Shown here one piece after another: positions 21,964 to 33,400 of a stretch of 64,000 nucleotides of DNA (position 1 is its first letter; each line of letters starts with the position of its first letter). Location: positions 18,059,389-18,123,388 of the forward strand of contig NC_063436.1 of the NCBI RefSeq assembly GCF_020379485.1, in the 5' to 3' direction. A model generated the notes under the pieces. It saw only the letters and a list, made by a program, of their open reading frames with translations. It did not search any database and was not told the DNA's origin. The position numbers and the translations under genes were made by a program. The DNA comes from Brassica napus. Its lineage: Eukaryota; Streptophyta; Magnoliopsida; Brassicales; Brassicaceae.

Positions 21964-24013
21964 TCTTATTATATAAAACTTGGTTTTTTAAGTTGCTCAT
22001 TAACATGATCGCGACATATGTCAATTATATATTTAGGATTGTGACATGTGTTAATCTATCTCATAATTAAAAATATATATAATAAGATATTAACAAAAAC
22101 AAATTTTATTAAAAAATAATTATAAATATTATTTAATAGTAATTTTCTTTTTTTTTTAAATCCTAATCAAAAGATAATTGCAAAAGATTATTTGATAATA
22201 ATTTTCTTTCTAGTATTGTATATAATGATTAAACAAATATATAATAAGATAATAAAAATGAATTTAAAAAAAAACTACATTTATATTTCACATCTATATT
22301 TAGGTTTAAGCTTCCACATGTTATTTCTACAAAACACAATAGTATTTACATGAAAAGTATTACCTGAGATTTTCTTTTAATTTTTTGATGCAACTCAACT
22401 TTTTATTATCCTTATTACATCTTTTAATTTCTTGATGCAACATAATTTTTAATTTTGATGTTGTTGTCGTACATGCGTATGTGTGAATATGATGGATATA
22501 TATTTGTATGTATAAGACAAAATAAATAAATAATTAAACAGAATTTGTTTCTATTAAAATTAAAATAGTTGTATAAAAATCAAAAATAAAAACTAATTAT
22601 AAAATAATTAATTTCTTTTTAAAAGTCTAAATAAAATATAAAAAATAGAAAAATAATCTTACTTTATTTATAATTAACTAACTTTACTTTCAATAATTAT
22701 GTGTTAAAAAAATAAAAACCAAAATTAACTTCAAATATTTCATATGATATAATTGTGACATGTGTCAATTAAAAAAATTAGATTGTGAATGTGTAAATAA
22801 AAACTTCTTCTTTTCCTAAAATCCTTAAAAAAGGAATTTCTAAAAACAATTTTTTTTTCTAATCTTAACCAATTAAGATTTTTTTTCCTTTTAAAAAAAA
22901 ATGATGACCAAAGAGAATGTAAAATTTTATTTAATAGTATTTTTTAATTAACAATTAATGATAAACATGATAGTAACAATTATTTAACTAACAAGAAAAA
23001 TTGTAAAAATATTAGTGATATTGAAAACAACGAATTTTGAAAATGCAACTTTTAAAAATAGTTAATATTAACTGAAAATAATTATTTGATAGAAATTTTA
23101 TTTTTCTAAATCGTAGACAAAATATAATTGTAAAAGATTATGTAATATAACTTCCTTTTTTTAAATCCTTCAAAACTGTAACAAATATTTGATAGTTGTT
23201 TTATTTTTTCATAAAAAATTTTAAATAAAAGAAATTTGTATCATATTTTTAAATCCTAACCAAAAGAGAATTGTAAAAATTTATTTGATAATATTTTAAG
23301 AGAGAATTTGATGATGAACATGATACTAAAAATTAGTAATTAACAAAAGAAGTGTAAAATTAGTATTGATACGTATAATAATTTTAAAATTATTTATCAA
23401 TAACTAAAATAACTATTTCATAGCAATTTTGTTTTTTCTGAAATTCTAAAGAGAAGATAATTGTAATAGGTTATATGACAGTAATTGTTTTTAAAAAAAT
23501 CTTAAACAAGATTGTAAAAGAGTATTTAATATTATTTTTTTATTTTTTAATTGTAAATAAAAAGGAGATTTTTAAGATATAATGTTTTCCTTTTTAAAAA
23601 AAATCCTAGCAAAATAAAATTTTAAAGACTTATTTAATAAAATATTAAATTTTAGTACAGAAGAACATGTATAATGTTGTCATTGACTCGATTGGTGTAT
23701 TTGACTTTCATATTCTTTTTTACTTTTCGTTCAATTTCTTATTTCGGGTTGTGTTCAGTTTAAACGTTTAGGTATAATATTTTCTCTAATCCTAAATACA
23801 AAGTTTAAAACAATTAATCTACCCACAATGATTATAAAATACAAATATTAACTTGAACTTATATATGAAAACGGTTTTTATTGTAAAATAAATCTCAAAC
23901 AACATATGTAAAAACAATCATAAAACTATAACAAAATAATTTATTATTTTATGATTTTTATTAAATTAAAACATCAAACAAAACCCGTAGCAACGCAACG
24001 GGCTCATATCTTG
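21964..24013 (+). mobile_element. Non-autonomous Helitron (2.05 kb), 5' TC and 3' hairpin
   Basis: Begins A/TCTTATTATATAAAACTTGG and ends with the hairpin CCCGT..ACGGG at 23985-24003, followed by CTCATAT-CTTG and a T. The end is CTTG, not the usual CTAG. The interior is AT-rich with degenerate repeats of ATCCTAACCAAAAGATAATTG..TTATTTGATAATA. There is no Rep/Hel coding sequence. It is nested inside the material that splits ML4 exon 4. Confidence 0.65.
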
Positions 24014-24051
24014 TAATATATATTGCATAGAATTTATATGCTTTAGATATA

Positions 24052-24353
24052 ATAGTACTAAATCTCCTCAAAAATATATTAAGTGTTAATAAAATATAAA
24101 GACAATTCGATTGTGAATATAAAACAAATAATATAATAATAGGTTCTTACTTTTATAAAATATGTATACCTATAAATTATTAATTTATAATTTTAATGGG
24201 ACTATATTACATAGAATTTTCTAAAAAAAATATTATTTTATTATTTTATCGATATATGTAAAATTTTGAACCGGCCCAAGTTGGGACGAGTAAAATTTAT
24301 TAATTTATAAAGATTATTAATTTATCAAATATTAATTTATAGAGATTCTACTA
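24052..24353. mobile_element. AT-rich MITE nested in the TRIM
   Basis: TAGTACTAAATCTCCTCAAAAATATATTAA at the left pairs, inverted, with TAGTAGAATCTCTATAAATTAATA at the right. The interior includes GAACCGGCCCAAGTTGGGACGAG. It interrupts the left LTR of the TRIM at 24354. Confidence 0.45.
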
Positions 24354-24793
24354 TATATTAGACATCTATTCGTCTAACTTTCAATGTGTGACTTTATTTG
24401 ATATCTCACATCCCCTCCCCTCCCCCTCAAACTAATCTCGTGTGTTTCTTTCGTTTTTGAGAATGCGTCCTCCCACAACATCTCGGTCCTTTGAGAATGT
24501 TATTGCAGGTTCCATGATCTTGACTTCGTTTCTACCACAGACCTCCTCTTATGTATTTAGGTCTTTTTGCAGATCTTCGTCAACCTCGTGCTCCGATACC
24601 AATGTTGGGATTTATTAAATTTATGTCCAACTCTATATTTTGATTAGTATGATATTGTCCACTTTTGGTCTTAGGCAAACTCGTATGGTTTCATTTCTAA
24701 AAGGTTTCGTACTAATTAGAATTGAATATCTTTTTATATATTAGACATTCATTCGTCTAACTTGCAATATGGGACTTTGTTTGATATCTCACA
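24354..24793 (-). mobile_element. TRIM retrotransposon (terminal-repeat retrotransposon in miniature)
   Basis: The right LTR is 24603-24793 (191 bp; TGTTGGGATTTATT ... GATATCTCACA). Next to it at 24590-24601 the reverse strand reads TGGTATCGGAGC, a near match to the initiator tRNA-Met primer site. The internal part is only about 190 bp, and a polypurine tract (reverse of TCCCCTCCCCTCCCCCTCAA) at 24411-24430 abuts the left LTR. Only about 57 bp of that LTR (to 24410) remains recognisable. It has no genes, as expected for a TRIM. CGCAC after 24793 is the target duplication; its partner is at 21924-21928. Confidence 0.75.
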
Positions 24794-25639
24794 CGCACGT
24801 CATTGGCTCTTTCCGGTGCTCCGCGGTGATGCTTAATAAAACTTGATATCCCCTCTAAAATATTTCAAGAAAATAAAACGGTCTAGCTCGTTAGGTCATT
24901 AGAAAACCCAACAAAATGGAGATCTGAAATTCAGCGACTACAGAATTTGTCTAAAACTAGTTGTTTATGTAAAGAAAAACTCACATATAATAGTTCTTCC
25001 TCAGTGAATACGTTAGATAAAGTAAACACAATGGGGCCAGGCCGTGCAACAGGGCAAGCCACTATATCACAGAGGGAGTAGTTTTTTTTTAGTGACAGGA
25101 GTCATGGTGGGTATCGTTAAACGGAGTTCCACCGTTGCTCCATTAGGGATTTCTGTGCCTGTTCATACCAATATTTTTTAATCAAGAAAATAATACTGGA
25201 AGAGTTAACTTGAACACCAACTGGGAAATTATTTACTTGTATTAACCGGTTATTGTAAAGTTTCCATTAGTGCTAGGCTTAATCGGGTATGGAGCGATCT
25301 CCACAGTCTTGACATCAACCGGATGGTGATGACCGGCTACCCAAAAAATAGGAAAAAAAATTGATACCACTACGATAATTTCTTTAACTTCATGAATCAA
25401 AAGAACTTTTTTTTTTTTGAGAAAGCAAGTAACCTTGTTTGTCTTTTTTTTTATCAAGAAAGAAAGATAACTAACATTAACTGCTACTTACATTTGCAGG
25501 TTTGGAATCTGATTCCCAAGGCAGCAGGTAAGAAAAGGAGTGATACAAGGAGGGGAGGAAGCAAAGGCTGGGCTTGGGATATCGCCATGTATATTTTTGT
25601 GCTTGCAGTAAGTGTTATATATCTCTATACATGCATGTC

Positions 25640-25850
25640 TTCTATTCTATAGTTGGTAGATTATCAAATTTTGCTACTCAAAAAAAAATATATGTATTAC
25701 AACGACCTCACACGTTATATCTTAAAATATGGTTGTAAAAATTTTATGGCTGATTTTATTGACAAAAAGAAGTATGTAGTAGTGTAGCTCTACATGCGTG
25801 CAATAATCGGTTGATTACAAAATTTGTTATGAAGTAATATCCTATACTCC
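25640..25850 (-). promoter_or_regulatory. Conserved ML upstream block (ML4)
   Basis: TTGCTACTCAAAA, CACACGTTATATCTTAAAATATGGTTGTAAAA and CTACATGCGTGCAATAATCGG match the shared block; the RY palindrome has one change. Confidence 0.45.
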
Positions 25851-25854
25851 ATTA

Positions 25855-26040
25855 TATTTACCCTAGGTAATGGATTTGTAATTATTGAGACTCGGTGCAT
25901 GGAAAATTAATTTTATATGATTGCTATATTAAGTGTCTCCCGAACTGTTAGTGATCTTGCTTATGGCTCTACCAATGTGAACGGTACGGATTGCTAAATT
26001 TGGAACACTGATCCTACCAACAAAAGGTCCTCTTTTCATT
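25855..26040 (+). pseudogene. S-domain lectin receptor kinase fragment, third copy
   Basis: AATGGATTTGTAATTATTGAG..TATGATTGCTATATTAAGTG, CTCCCGAACTG and GGCTCTACCAATGTGAACGGTACGG..TGGAACACTGATCCTACCAAC follow the PAN-domain order (NGFV..E, YDCYIKCL, YGSTNVNGT, WNTDPTN). A TAA replaces the codon after the Cys. It lacks the solo LTRs seen at 15110-15779, so it shows the empty sites for both. Confidence 0.65.
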
Positions 26041-26042
26041 AG

Positions 26043-26530
26043 TTCTAGGCATTCGAATTTTCGGTTCGGTTCGGATCGGTTTGGTTTATTCAGTTCTCGG
26101 TTTATTTGGATTGGGATGTTTAGGAACCGTTTAGGAACCGTTTATTTTTTTTATAAAATCCGAAGTGGAACCGTATTACAAATAATTCGAGTTTGGTTCG
26201 GGTTTAAAGCCCAAAAAAAAAACAAATTCTAACCCAAAAAAAAATATTCAGGTTACTCGGGTAGTTTGGATTTTTAAAATATTTTTTATTTAGAAATTAT
26301 ATTTTATATATATTAAAATTAAAAATAATTAATATTTTTAATTTATTCAAAATATTCAAAATATTCGGTACCCGTTCGGTTCTCGGTTCGGTCCCGGTTT
26401 AGTTTTGGTTTTTTCGAGTTTAGAAATGTAGGAACCGTTCGGATTTTTTGTAATTTTCGGTCCGGTTTCGGTCTCGGTTTTTTCGGTTCGGTTGCGGTTC
26501 GGTTTTTGAATTTCGGATAATATGCCCAAG
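26043..26530. mobile_element. GGTTCGG-rich MITE-like element
   Basis: Starts TAGGCATTCGAATTTTCGG and ends TTTTTGAATTTCGGATAATATGCCCA. Its arms are made of CGGTTCGG repeats (26060-26120 and 26370-26510) around an AT-rich core. No coding sequence. This is a common kind of Brassicaceae interspersed repeat. Confidence 0.5.
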
Positions 26531-26854
26531 ACTACTTCTCATAGTGACACAAGTTTATTTACCGGTACAAAAAGGTACACCAAATCTATCTTACATTTAA
26601 TATGTCAGCATAGGTGCCAATATTTTTGTAAAAAAATATATATATAACGTTTTAAAAGTTTTGAGGTGCTTAAAAACCAGATTAAAAACATAGAAAAATC
26701 CAAATCGTTTAGAGGGTGTTTATTAAAAGCATATTTTATTTGTTGGACGACATATAAAGGTAAAAAGAAAGATACAAACATTAGGATTACCATGCATACA
26801 AGAATAGATCTGACTCATAAACGACTTGGAACATAGTTTTACTCGGTAGCTTGC

Positions 26855-27919
26855 CTAAAGCAGAGACGTTTGTTCACGTGTAATCCTGCAACGGAAGGAG
26901 ACGCACATCATTGGGTCTTCCCGGTGCTCCTCGGTAATGCTTATTAAAACAAAATATCCCCACTAGTATTTCAGTTAAAAAAAAAAAGCAGTCTCGTAAG
27001 TTCATTAGAAAAGTGATCTGAAGATTATAGCATTAGTTTCCAACTAGTTGTTAATGTAAAGAAAAACTTACTGGTATAAGTTCTTGCTGAGTGAATACAT
27101 TAAACAAATTAAGCACAATGGGGCCAGCTGCAACAGGGCACGCCACTATATCACATAAGGAGTAGCTTCTTTTAGATATAGGCTCGGGAAACCTAAGAGC
27201 AAGAGCATTAGAGGTTCAAGAGGGAGGTTCACACGTTTTACGAGAAAAAAAAAATATTAAAAAAAGCAAAAGTGATGAACTCACCCCTTCTCACCTCTTC
27301 TGCATGATACCCTCTCTCCTAAAGTTCATCACTGTAGCGCGGGCCCCACGACACGTGGCGGCCCGCGATTGGTCAATTTTTTTTTTTTTTTTTTTTAAAA
27401 AAAATCAAAATGAAAAAAAAAAAACTTTAATAATAAAAAATTAAGAAGGTGAACCCCAAAGGGGGGTTCACTGATGCTCATGCTCTAACGTCGAGATTTA
27501 CAGTTGCTCCATCAGGGATATCTACGCCTATTCATACCAAGATTTATTAATCAACAAACAATACTGGAAGAGAAAACTTAAAAATAATCAAGAAAACCAA
27601 ATGGGAAACTATTTACTTGTAGAACCGGTTATCGTAATGTTTCCATTAGTGCTAATCTTAACCGGGTCTGGAGATATCACGACAGTCTTGACTTTGACGG
27701 GATAGTCACGAAGGGCTACAAGAAAAAAATGATACCAATATATTACAACGATTATCAAAGTAACTTTATTTGTCTTTTTCAGAGAGTAAAAGATAAAATT
27801 AACATTAACTGCTACTTACGATTGCAGTTATGGAAATCGGTTCCGCCCAAAGCAGAAGGCAAGAAAAAGAGTGACACAAGGAGAGAAAGATGCAAAGGCT
27901 TGACGTGGGATATCGCCAT
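26855..27919 (-). pseudogene. ML5: ML-domain gene disrupted by one MITE in exon 3
   Basis: Exons: 27919-27820, 27715-27617, 27527-27072 (interrupted at 27197-27485) and 26962-26855. Signal peptide MAISHVKPLHLSLLVSLFFL. ML-fold pieces include FHNCNPLRDYPVKVKTVV, NGNITITGST, VDIPDGATVNLDV, SYSLCDIVACPVAAGPIV and EDPMMCVSFRC. Without the 289-bp MITE and one TAA copy, exon 3 is 164 nt, identical to ML2, and the whole frame is open (156 residues). With the MITE the frame reads RA and then stops. All splice sites are kept. This is therefore a once-intact gene with a single visible lesion, unless the MITE is removed from the transcript. Confidence 0.88.
27197..27485. mobile_element. PIF/Harbinger-type MITE (289 bp) in ML5 exon 3
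   Basis: Terminal inverted repeats GAGCAAGAGCATTAG (left) and GAGCATGAGCATCAG (right end reversed), flanked by TAA on both sides (27194-27196, 27486-27488). The interior has poly-A/T tracts and GCGGGCCCCACGACACGTGG. The 3-bp TAA duplication and TIR identify a Harbinger-type element. Confidence 0.85.
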
Positions 27920-27959
27920 GTATATTAATTAGCTCTCGATCCTCAGTAGATAGATTTAT

Positions 27960-28345
27960 ATTTTGTGTTTGTGTTATGTATACATGCCTTACTTCTATTT
28001 TATAATCGGTAGATTATTGACTTTGCTATTCAAAATATCATCCCTACATTACAATACTCTCCAACGTTATGCGCGAGGACCTATATAAAATTTGGTTGTT
28101 AAAAATAGTATATATAAATATATCTTTCGCTGTTTCCTTGTTCTTACATGCATGCAATAATTGATGGGATTTTCCTATAAAGTAATGTCCAGATCTTGAC
28201 CAAAAAAGTTATGCCCCTTTAGTTTACAAACAAAAAAAAAAGTTATGCCCCTTTCACGAACAATAATCTCCCACGAACAATAATCTACCACGTACGTATA
28301 ACGCGAGAACCTTATAATATGGCTGTTAAAAGCAAAAAAAAAAAT
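27960..28345 (-). promoter_or_regulatory. ML5 upstream block, partly duplicated
   Basis: 28014-28160 has GACTTTGCTATTCAAAATATC, CCAACGTTATGCGCGAGGACC, AATTTGGTTGTTA and TACATGCATGCAATAATTG (RY palindrome). A second partial copy at 28258-28335 (CCACGTACGTATAACGCGAGAACCTTATAATATGGCTGTTA) shows a tandem duplication of the promoter region. Confidence 0.5.
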
Positions 28346-28349
28346 AGTA

Positions 28350-29030
28350 TATTTCAAAGTGGGGAAGAAAAATCCTCGAGAATGAAGTAGCATTAACAGG
28401 TTTTTTTCGTCATAGATGGATGTTATTCAAAATAACGTTGTTTTGATAAATTAATGGATGACAAACATATTTGATGGTCAATATATAACAATTAGTGGAT
28501 GGCTAATATATTTGACGGTCAATATATATAGAAACACGATTTTAAGAATTTATGTAATATTTTTGAATTTTTGTTTAGTTCGGTATAGAATATGCACACT
28601 AAAAATTCGGGAATGAAAATTGACGATGCATTAAAGTTTATATAGTATATTTGAATTTTTGATTAGTTTAATAAAGAATATGTAATACTGAAAAGTTCGA
28701 AAAAAATAGGCACGACGAGCAAAATTCATGTTGAAATAGGCTCTTTTTCCAACTGATGTGTATTGCACAACCAGAGCCAACATCTACGACTCCGCCACGA
28801 GATCGTACGACGGTGCTGATATCTTCTTAGCGAACGTGAAAACCTTGTCGTCGTCCGTGTTGTTCAATACTCCGAGTGTTCATCAAAACGATTTCGTATC
28901 CCAAAGAGAGAAATAAAGTGGGCCTCCATGAAACGCAGTCCTTTATATATAGAGCCGTTCGATATAATAAAACACGTGGTGTCATCTTGTAATCCAGCAA
29001 GCAGCAAGCTTCATTTATTGGAAGCTGTGC
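28350..29030. other. Spacer with an unassigned coding-like exon
   Basis: 28400-28700 is AT-rich with an internal repeat (ATGGTCAATATATA / ACGGTCAATATATA). 28752-28916 (+) is open for 54 codons, with normal codon-like composition: CTTRANIYDSATRSYDGADI then FLANVKTLSSSVLFNTPSVH. I do not recognise it. It lies directly before the kinesin fragment and may be another stray exon. Confidence 0.35.
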
Positions 29031-29035
29031 ATGAG

Positions 29036-30053
<1,018 letters not shown>

Positions 30054-30462
30054 TAAAGTTCCATGCTAGTCAGCAAGTCGTCTTCTACAGACTCACCGAG
30101 TCATCATCATCACCCAAGTCATTTCACTCTCACATCCTCCCAAACCTCCTCCCTTGTCCTCAGCTACTACCTCCCCCTTACCGGCCGCCTCACGTGGGCC
30201 CCACAAGACCCAAAGCTGCGCATCATCGTCTCCAAGCACGACACGGTTTCGCTTACCGTCGCAGAGACCGACGCAGACTTCTCCCTTTTATCCGGCAAAG
30301 GACTACGTCCGGCTACCGAGTTCATCATCTGGCACCTGAGCTAACAGTCTCTGAGGACTCGGCCACCGTTCTTTCTCTCCAAATCACGTTGTTCCCGAAC
30401 CAAGGATTCTGTATCTGCATTGCATCGTTGACGCTACAACATCAATAGCGTTTATGAAATCT

Positions 30463-33400
30463 TGTTGAGAAAATTAGGGGATAATATTTTCTTCGAGAGG
30501 TTAAGATGGAATGTAGACGGTTTTTATTTGAGATAACCTTTGTATTTTAGGAAAGGGATTTTTCTACTAAAGCTTGTGTTTGGAGATTTCTTGGAGATTT
30601 TTAGAACTCTTGCTGAAATGTTTTCTCTCTATTATTTTTCTTGATTCTGGATGATTACAAGTGAACTAGACATCCCTATTTATACTAGTAAATGGAGACT
30701 ACAAGTTAGTTCTAGAACACTCCATCTTCTACACACTTCCTTTTCTACACACTTCTTCATCCTTCTCCATTTTTCTCTAGATATATTTTTTTTTTTCTTC
30801 TTGGGCTTCTTGGTTATAGATTAAACTTGGGCTAATGAGGGAAAACTCAACAAATCTCCCCCTTCCCGATTTAGCCCGAGACAGTCGTCATGCCGGTGCC
30901 TTTGCAGCAATCTTCAAACTTCTTGATAGGTAATACCTTGGTCATAAAGTCTGACCAGTTTTCGTCGGTGTGTACCTTGTTGAGATGTATGAGCTTCTCT
31001 TCAAGAACTTCTCGAATCCAATGATGTCGAATGTTGATGTGCTTCGAGCGAGAGTGAAACGTTGGATTCTTTGCTAAGTGAATAGCACTTTGGTTGTCAC
31101 ATAGCATGTTGTACTTGTCTTGCTTTACTCCCAACTCAAGCAAGAAGTTCTTCATCCATAGCATCTCCTTGCACGCTTCCGTTGCTGCGATGTACTCCGC
31201 CTCCGTGGTGGATAAGGCAACACACTTTTGTAGCTTCGACTGCCATGAAACAGCTCCCCCTGCAAAGGTAGTTACAAATCCTGAGGTTGATTTCCTTGAA
31301 TCTTTATCACCAGCCCAATCTGCATCGGTATAACCGTTCAACTCCAATTTTCCATTGCCAAAACATAGACACTTCTTCGTTGTGCCTCGTAGATAGCGTA
31401 GGATCCACTTAACTGCTTTCCAATGCTCCTTTCCTGGATTCGCTAGAAAACGACACACAACTCCTACAGCATAGGCAATGTCGGGTCTGGTGCACACCAT
31501 AGCATACATGAGACTGCCCACTGCTGATGCATATGGAGTAGTCTTCATTTCCTCCTTTTCCTTCTCACTTGTTGGACTTTGCTTCGAACTTAGCTTGAAA
31601 TGTCCACCAAGTGGAGTGCTCACCGGCTTTGCTTTGTGCATGTTGAATCTCTCCAACACTCTTTCCACATATCGTTCTTGGGACAACCATAAAAGCTTCT
31701 TTGGTCTATCCCGAGTGATCTTCATTCCAAGAATCTGTCTCGCTTGCCCCAAATCTTTCATCGCAAAACACCTTCCCAAATCTTTCTTCAATGCGGTTAT
31801 CTTGTTGCGATCTTGGCCCACAATTAGCATATCGTCAACATAGAGCAATAATATGAGAAAGTCACCGCTTTCATACCTCTTTATGAAAACGCAATGATCA
31901 TTCTTGGTTTTCTTGAAGTTGTGATCCACCATGAAGGAATCAAACTTCTTGTACCATTGTCTTGGGGCTTGCTTGAGGCCGTAAAGACTCTTCTTTAATC
32001 GGCACACCAAGTCTTCTTTTCCTGGAACCTTGAATCCTTCAGGTTGCTCCATATAGATCTCCTCCTCGAGTTCACCGTGTAGAAAAGCCGTCTTGACATC
32101 GAGTTGTTCAATCTCCAAGTCTAGAACTGCTGCTAGACCAAGAACCACTCGGATAGAGGACATCTTCACTACTGGAGAGAATATTTCTTCAAAATCTATG
32201 CCTTTCTTTTGGTTGAATCCTTTCACAACCAATCGAGCTTTGTATCTTGGATTTGAGCTTCTCTCTTCATACTTCAACCTGTACACCCACTTGTTCTTCA
32301 AGGCTCTCTTTCCTTTTGGCAGCTTCATCAGCTCATAAGTGTGATTATCATGCAAGGATTGCATTTCATCTTGCATAGCTTCAACCCACTCATCTTTATG
32401 AGTGTCTCCTATGGCCTCCTCATAGCTTTCAGGCTCCCCCTCATCTGTAAGATTAACGTACTCATCTCGATAATATCTTACAGATGGTCTTGTCTCTCTT
32501 GCAGACCTTCTTGGCTCATGTTCTTCCTCTGGCTCCACTTGATCTTCTTCTTCACCTTCATCACCATTCGGATCCATGATGGGATCTTCTTCGCCATCAT
32601 CTCCAATCACTTGTTCATGATCTTGAGGCTTATGAGAATCTTCATTCCTTACAACCCTTAGCTTTGGTTTCTTTGATTTGTTGATGTCTTCGATTGTTTG
32701 ATCTTCGAAGAAAACAACATCTCTGCTCCGGATAATTTTTCTGTTAACCGGATCCCAAAGCCGATAGCCGAAATCATCTCTTGGTGATCCAAGATAGATG
32801 CACTCTTTAGTCTTGGAGTCTAGCTTGGCTCGTTCATCCTTAGGTATATGGACGAACGCTCTGCAACCGAACACCTTTAAATGGTTGTAAGAGACCTTCT
32901 TACCCGACCAAACTTCCTCCGGAACATCGCCTTCCAAAGGAACTGATGGTGTAAGATTTATGACGTCTACTGCAGTCTTTATGGCTTCTCCCCAAAATGG
33001 CTTGGATAGTTTAGCGTGAGAGAGCATGCACCGAACTCTTTCTGTGATCGTTCGATTCATTCTTTCAGCTAGCCCGTTCAGTTGTGGCGTCTTTGGTGGT
33101 GTCTTCTCCATTCTGATTCCATGAGCTTTGCAAAATGCTTCAAAGGGACCTCGATACTCTCCACCATTGTCAGATCGAACACACTTGAGTTTTTGACCCG
33201 TACTTCGTTCTGCTTGGGCAACAAACTCCTTGAAAGCATCAAGAACTTGATCTTTTGTTTTCAAAAGGTATACCCATACCTTTCTTGAATGGTCATCAAT
33301 AAAGGTGACGAAATATGATGCTCCTCCATTGGATTTCTCGGACATGGAGCATACGTCAGTATGCACAAGATCAAGAATATGCTTTCTTCTCATAGGCGTA

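Larger units (their letters stand above)
21770..25588 (-). pseudogene. ML4: ML-domain gene split by nested transposons
   Basis: Exons: 25588-25492, 25336-25237, 25158-24985, and exon 4 in two pieces, 24854-24794 and 21928-about 21880. The 3' UTR block is at 21770-21870. The signal peptide MAISQAQPLLPPLLVSLLFL is intact, and VDVKTVEIAPYPIKPSTNGN and FTEEELLY are clear ML sequence. Three lesions are visible. An extra base at the end of exon 2 makes GGT TAA (100 nt against 99 in relatives). An A9 run in exon 3 shifts the frame just before CDIVACPV. A 2.87 kb insertion (21929-24793) cuts the last strand at PMTCV. CGCAC on both sides of the insertion is the target duplication; joining across it recovers the final strand CVLFTC. 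Confidence 0.8.
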
